Notes under the pieces: model-generated
Databases searched by the model: none
Seen by the model: only the letters and a program-made list of their open reading frames with translations
Told to the model about the DNA's origin: nothing
Position numbers and translations under genes: made by a program
Shown here: positions 6,290-8,644 of the stretch, piece by piece
Layout of the letters: the number at the start of each line of letters is the position of its first letter
How positions within the stretch are numbered: the stretch's first letter is position 1
DNA from: an uncultured bacterium
GTDB lineage: Bacteria; Cyanobacteriota; Vampirovibrionia; Gastranaerophilales; Gastranaerophilaceae
Reading direction: 5' to 3'
DNA length: 8,644 bases
Assembly: GCA_900553845.1 (NCBI GenBank)
Contig: USEW01000078.1
Coordinates: forward strand, 1-8,644

Positions 6290-6496
6290 TTAATTTTCAC
6301 CTAACATCTCTTCGTCAAGCCTTGCCACATCCCTTAAAAGCCTATTCATGCCTTTAATCTGTTCGGCCGGTGTATTTTCCTGATTTGAATACTTATATAT
6401 TTGCTCTTGCATATACTCTATCAGGTTAATTTTATGTTTATTTCGCTTATTGTCTCTTATAAATAAAGCTAAAAATCGTTTATTGCACTTGTTCAT
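6290..6496 (-). CDS. 68-aa basic/helical protein between portal and scaffold
   Basis: I do not recognise this small protein. It begins MNKCNKRFLALFIRDNKRNK (basic), then is helical with acidic residues (YMQEQIYKYSNQENTPAEQI, RLLRDVARLDEEMLG). The ATG at 6496 was chosen over the in-frame GTG at 6505 because AAGGTG lies six bases before this ATG. The gene overlaps the end of the portal gene by 17 bases, so it is probably translated by coupling from the same mRNA. A 133-base gap with no convincing gene separates it from the scaffold. A minor head protein or assembly cofactor is possible from position alone. Confidence 0.6.
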   Translation of the reverse strand: MNKCNKRFLALFIRDNKRNKHKINLIEYMQEQIYKYSNQENTPAEQIKGMNRLLRDVARLDEEMLGEN

Positions 6497-7643
6497 TTTT
6501 CGCACCTTTTTGTTCTTGCATCACAATTTGAGCTTGTTGAATTATTGGTTGTATATTTTGGATAATTGCCTGTTGATATTCAGGAGGTAACTGTTTTATA
6601 ACATCAACCGTCTGGTCTATTTCCGATGGTTCTTTAAAAAACTTATCCGCATTATCAAAACCAACCATTTCAAGCCCTGTTTTTAACGCTTCAAGCCAAT
6701 CTATCCGGCTAAATAATTCAGAGTTATTTGCACTTGCATTTAACATTTGAAACGCTTCCTGGAACTTAGCGCGTCTGTCAATAAGCGCGTTACGGTCTTC
6801 ATAATAATACTGGTAACTTCCTCTTCTTATCGTATTTGTTATTTCTATTTCAACATATTTTCCTTTTTCTTTTGATAAAATAAATTCCGAACCATCTTTA
6901 AACATTGCTAACAATTCAGCTATATTTTCAATAACGTTTAAATTTATCTGATATATTTTATCAAGATTCATTGCAGTGCGGCTTTCGGTGCCGCGTTGTG
7001 CAAGCTGTAAATCAGTTGCCAATCGTTTACCTTGCTCAACATTACCCATAGCATTGGCATTTATACTTGATGTATCTGAAATGTCGTTAGCGAGTATTGA
7101 AACTATTTCTTTAATTCCGCTTGAATCAAACTTGACAGCTTGAGGGAAACCACCTTGGTAAGAATTTTCGTATTCTAAACATTTTCCCGGCTCATATTCA
7201 ATCTTGCCGTCTTTGTATTTTTCTTTTAAAAATGCATCTGAAACCCAATATGGTGGATTTGCGTTTAATGTAGCAATATCCGATGCTTGATTTATTTTCT
7301 CTTCTTTAGCCTTTGCCATATCAAGAATACATTTTAAAGGAGAGATACCACGCTTTGTATACGGGTCAATCTCTGTAAAACCGACAATAAAGGGATTTAT
7401 ATAAATAGGATATTGCTCAAATCTTATTACATACTTTCTTGCCAGAACCTCGATGATGACATTTTTATATCTTACACCGTTAAACATATGTTTATTATTG
7501 TTAAAACTTACTTTCTTTTCTTTGTATAAAGCACTTCCACAAATCGGGCAATAAGCATACAAAGCTATTTTATATTTAAAATTCTGTGTTGGAATATAGC
7601 AACTTGAAGTTGCCGAAATATTTTTATTGCAACAATAAAACAC
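6480..7643 (-). CDS. portal protein, C-terminal part (5'-truncated gene)
   Basis: The 387-aa product matches the distal two thirds of a podovirus-type portal, the dodecameric DNA channel at one capsid vertex. Recognisable parts are GFTEIDPYTKRGISPLKCIL (about 88-107), QASDIATLNANPPYWVSDAF, RLATDLQLAQRGTESRTAMN, and a Gln-rich C-terminal helix (QQAIIQNIQPIIQQAQIVMQ). Full portals are roughly 500-700 aa, and the wing and clip-entry half is absent. The frame starts at GTG within a Cys-rich part (Cys4, 5, 15, 32, 35, with CPICG) resembling the zinc ribbon seen in some portals. GAGGAG lies eight bases before GTG, and TGA sits five codons upstream. Just above are an RNA gene and promoters, so the truncation is real in this sequence. 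Function is doubtful. Confidence 0.72.
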   Translation of the reverse strand: MFYCCNKNISATSSCYIPTQNFKYKIALYAYCPICGSALYKEKKVSFNNNKHMFNGVRYKNVIIEVLARKYVIRFEQYPIYINPFIVGFTEIDPYTKRGISPLKCILDMAKAKEEKINQASDIATLNANPPYWVSDAFLKEKYKDGKIEYEPGKCLEYENSYQGGFPQAVKFDSSGIKEIVSILANDISDTSSINANAMGNVEQGKRLATDLQLAQRGTESRTAMNLDKIYQINLNVIENIAELLAMFKDGSEFILSKEKGKYVEIEITNTIRRGSYQYYYEDRNALIDRRAKFQEAFQMLNASANNSELFSRIDWLEALKTGLEMVGFDNADKFFKEPSEIDQTVDVIKQLPPEYQQAIIQNIQPIIQQAQIVMQEQKGAKNEQVQ

Positions 7644-7678
7644 TAAGATGTCTCCTCAATTATTTAAAATGTAAACCT

Positions 7679-7819
7679 AAAAAAAAAGTAAGCCCCGCCG
7701 CTGTCCGTCTTATTACTTCTTAAAAAAGATTAACCAGCATCTGCGACCTCTGCCCCATATTGTCTCAATGGATATTTAAACTTCGCTGCACAATGCAAAC
7801 GGCAAGGTTGTTAGCCTAC
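7679..7819 (-). ncRNA. structured small RNA of about 141 nt, family unknown
   Basis: A near-consensus promoter (7826-7854) would start this RNA at the G at 7819. The first bases GUAGGC (7819-7814) pair with GCUUAC (7693-7688), directly before nine U residues (7687-7679). Inside, CUUGCCGUU (7806-7798) pairs with AGCGGCGGG (7702-7694) after a 7-base bulge. A smaller hairpin, CCAUUG/CAAU..GG, lies near 7772-7756. A closed 5'-3' stem ending in a U-tract and a large interior resemble 6S-type RNAs in outline, but I see no sequence match to 6S, tmRNA, SRP RNA, RNase P or a known riboswitch. It could also be the leader/attenuator of the late operon, as the portal GTG is 36 bases beyond the U-tract. 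Confidence 0.55.
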
Positions 7820-7825
7820 ATATTT

Positions 7826-7854
7826 ATTATATACCTATTTTACGGCATTGTAAA
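7826..7854 (-). promoter_or_regulatory. sigma-70-type promoter for the small RNA / late genes
   Basis: On the minus strand TTTACA (7854-7849) and TATAAT (7831-7826) are separated by exactly 17 bases. Initiation near 7819 coincides with the first paired base of the RNA stem. It is divergent from the promoter at 7885-7893, with only about 30 bases between the two cores. Confidence 0.7.
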
Positions 7855-7881
7855 GTGTTTGATAAATTTGAAACATTTAAA

Positions 7882-7893
7882 TTATGATATAAT
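7882..7893 (+). promoter_or_regulatory. extended -10 promoter for the 31-aa peptide
   Basis: TGATATAAT (7885-7893) is a TGnTATAAT extended -10. TTGAAA at 7868-7873 is only 14 bases away, so a normal -35 is doubtful. Initiation is expected near 7900, giving a leader of roughly 115 nt. The 12-mer TTATGATATAAT is identical to that before the 24-aa peptide gene on the minus strand (688-677). Confidence 0.55.
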
Positions 7894-7976
7894 AAGATTA
7901 CTTGAACATTGAAAAATATAACCATAGGGTAAAAGATACTCGTTTTAAAAGGAAACCTGCTGACAAATATTATCGT

Positions 7977-8014
7977 AGACTTTCGGGTTGGTTCCCGACT
8001 AGAAAGAGAGGTCT
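7977..8014 (+). promoter_or_regulatory. leader hairpin overlapping the SD of the 31-aa peptide
   Basis: AGAC (7977-7980) pairs with GTCT (8011-8014), and TTTC (7981-7984) with GAAA (8002-8005). Inside this, CGGG (7984-7987) and CCCG (7994-7997) form a tight stem with a TTGGTT loop; the two inner stems compete at one base. The SD GAGAGG (8006-8011) lies in the bulge and basal stem, so folding should limit ribosome access. Confidence 0.45.
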
Positions 8015-8016
8015 GT

Positions 8017-8112
8017 ATGAGTGATTTCAATCTAACTTTATTTTTGAGTTTTTTGATTTTATGCATATTAAAAATTATTATTGTCTTATTGGTTAATGAG
8101 TGTAAAAAATAA
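8017..8112 (+). CDS. 31-aa hydrophobic membrane peptide, toxin-like
   Basis: ATG follows GAGAGG by five bases. The peptide starts with MSDFNLT, then has one long hydrophobic stretch (LFLSFLILCILKIIIVLLV) interrupted by a single Lys, and a polar tail NECKK. Length and layout (short acidic start, membrane span, basic end) resemble type I toxins and small holin-like toxins. The long structured leader and dedicated extended -10 promoter fit that idea. No antisense promoter over the leader was found. Instead the 3' end of hicA (minus strand) overlaps its last 27 bases. I recognise no family. A small regulatory membrane peptide is the alternative. Confidence 0.5.
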   Translation: MSDFNLTLFLSFLILCILKIIIVLLVNECKK

Positions 8113-8306
8113 AGATAAAAGCCCCGCAGTCTTTAAAATTGCCTTTAAAAGTCCGGTTTTAATTTCTTTGTTAGCATGAACAGGTACAACAATTCTAATA
8201 TCTTCACCATCTTTAACATAAATGTGATGAGAACCTTTAATTCTTATACATTCCAACCGTTACTCTCTAAAACTTTACAAAGTTTTTTTCCAGTAATATT
8301 TTTCAT
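8086..8306 (-). pseudogene. hicA: hicA toxin gene with one-base frameshift
   Basis: HicA is a small double-stranded-RNA-binding-fold mRNA interferase. The frame starts at ATG 8306-8304, overlapping the hicB stop as ATGA, and reads MKNITGKKLCKVLESNGWNV before TAA at 8246-8244. Moving one frame restores the family pattern: RIKGSHHIYVKDGEDIRIVV, then PVHANKE, KTGLLKAILKTAGL, to TAA at 8088-8086. One missing base in the codon after GWN (near 8247-8249) explains everything, since GW-N-V-x-R-x-K-G-S-H is the usual spacing. The GSHH motif with the catalytic His and the PVHxNKE motif are intact downstream of the break. As written only a 20-aa peptide is made, so the toxin is dead unless this is a sequencing error. 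Confidence 0.85.
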
Positions 8307-8506
8307 AAAGCCAAAGATATAACCTCATCGCCTTGAGGTAAATCTACAGAAAACCAAGCATTAATAGCTTCTTTAATGTTTTCTTTTATTTCGTCTATTG
8401 TCTCACCTTGGGTATAACACCCTTTTAAAGCAGGTACTTCTGCCCAATAGCCGTTATCTTCTTTGTGTAAAACAATATCAAATCGCATATTATATTTTTC
8501 TTTCAT
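8303..8506 (-). CDS. hicB: HicB-family antitoxin (short form)
   Basis: The 67-aa product has the partial RNase H-like HicB fold: RFDIVLHKEDNGYWAEVPAL, then KGCYTQGETIDEIKENIKEA and INAWF. The pattern strand-strand-VPxLxGCxxQGxTxxEAxxNIKEAI is characteristic of the family. It binds and neutralises HicA. The protein ends soon after the core and lacks the C-terminal helix-turn-helix or ribbon-helix-helix DNA-binding domain of longer HicB, so autoregulation by it alone is unclear. Two starts are possible, ATG at 8506 and ATG at 8488 (MRFDIV); neither has a clear SD. The gene precedes hicA with a 4-base ATGA overlap, an order opposite to the classical hicA-hicB operon but common. Confidence 0.88.
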   Translation of the reverse strand: MKEKYNMRFDIVLHKEDNGYWAEVPALKGCYTQGETIDEIKENIKEAINAWFSVDLPQGDEVISLAL

Positions 8507-8523
8507 TTATTATTTATATAATT

Positions 8524-8552
8524 ATATTACCATGTTTTTAGTATAAATTCAA
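8524..8552 (-). promoter_or_regulatory. probable hicBA promoter
   Basis: On the minus strand TTGAAT (8552-8547) is followed after 17 bases by TAATAT (8529-8524), with TG just upstream as in an extended -10. Initiation would fall near 8517, only about ten bases before the first hicB ATG, which slightly favours the internal ATG at 8488. Confidence 0.4.
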
Positions 8553-8576
8553 TCCTTTGTGCTAGTTCTCAACATA

Positions 8577-8644
8577 TCAAACTAAATTATTTCTTAGAAT
8601 CATTTGTTGCAATTTCATTTCATTGATAGCATTTACAATAATTT
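8577..8644 (-). CDS. possible 3' end of an upstream gene
   Basis: An open minus-strand frame enters from the right edge and ends at TGA 8579-8577. It reads IIVNAINEMKLQQMILRNN and ends in LV. The segment is helical and polar, but only 22 codons are visible, so it may be chance. It cannot be assigned; a link to the missing portal half was considered but is not supported by any motif. Confidence 0.25.
   Translation of the reverse strand, partial: IIVNAINEMKLQQMILRNNLV

Noticed and set aside
7741..7772. tRNA-like piece: minus strand contains GGGGCAGAGGTCGCAG after a small hairpin
   Set aside because: The spacing of D, anticodon and T arms is wrong and no TTCRA loop or acceptor stem can be formed. 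It fits better as the interior of the 141-nt RNA.
7827..8066. Minus-strand 79-codon frame
   Set aside because: It lies antisense to the 31-aa peptide leader and covers its promoter and hairpin. Its basic composition is unlike the neighbours and no SD was found.
8110..8170. Possible terminator after the 31-aa peptide gene
   Set aside because: The AAAGCCCCGC and GTCCGG region shows no stem followed by a U-tract. The bases are hicA coding sequence on the other strand.
1..8644. CRISPR array, transposase, integrase, att sites or rRNA
   Set aside because: No evenly spaced repeats, no recombinase motifs and no flanking direct repeats convincing enough to call were seen.

Overview
The window is AT-rich (about 30% GC by eye) and has strong Shine-Dalgarno sequences. 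It looks like a degrading prophage, or a phage-derived region, of a low-GC bacterium that uses SD-dependent initiation. I cannot name the host. The backbone is a minus-strand late cluster in the order used by short-tailed (P22/T7-type) phages. In the direction of transcription it runs: 5'-truncated portal (7643 to 6480), 68-aa helical protein, scaffold-like protein, major capsid protein, small head-decoration-like protein, 119-aa protein, head-tail adaptor (gp4/gp11-like), and a tail protein of the gp10/gp12 type (2252 to 690).

Small toxin-antitoxin-like and membrane-peptide genes lie around and inside this backbone. A complete dinJ-yafQ pair sits on the plus strand between the adaptor and tail genes, against the direction of the late operon, with its own promoter and palindromic operator. 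A hicB-hicA pair lies at the right; its hicA carries a one-base frameshift. A 31-codon hydrophobic peptide with a structured leader is at 8017-8112. A 24-codon hydrophobic peptide at 598-524 has a perfect SD, an SD-masking element in its leader and an opposing promoter that would make an antisense RNA. Together these look like a type I toxin-antitoxin locus. A 37-codon membrane peptide lies at the left edge.

About 141 nt upstream of the portal fragment is a well-formed RNA gene: TTTACA-N17-TATAAT promoter, 5' and 3' ends that pair with each other, and a U-tract. Its family is unknown to me. It could be an independent small RNA or the leader of the late operon.

Several signs point to decay: the portal lacks its N-terminal half, hicA is frameshifted, the left 450 bases hold only broken reading frames, and the tail gene has two in-frame TGA codons. 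The tail gene has a competing explanation. Its frame runs 520 codons through both TGAs to TAG, and no late gene here ends in TGA, so reading TGA as an amino acid is possible. However, Trp is almost always TGG in these genes, which makes plain nonsense mutation at least as likely.
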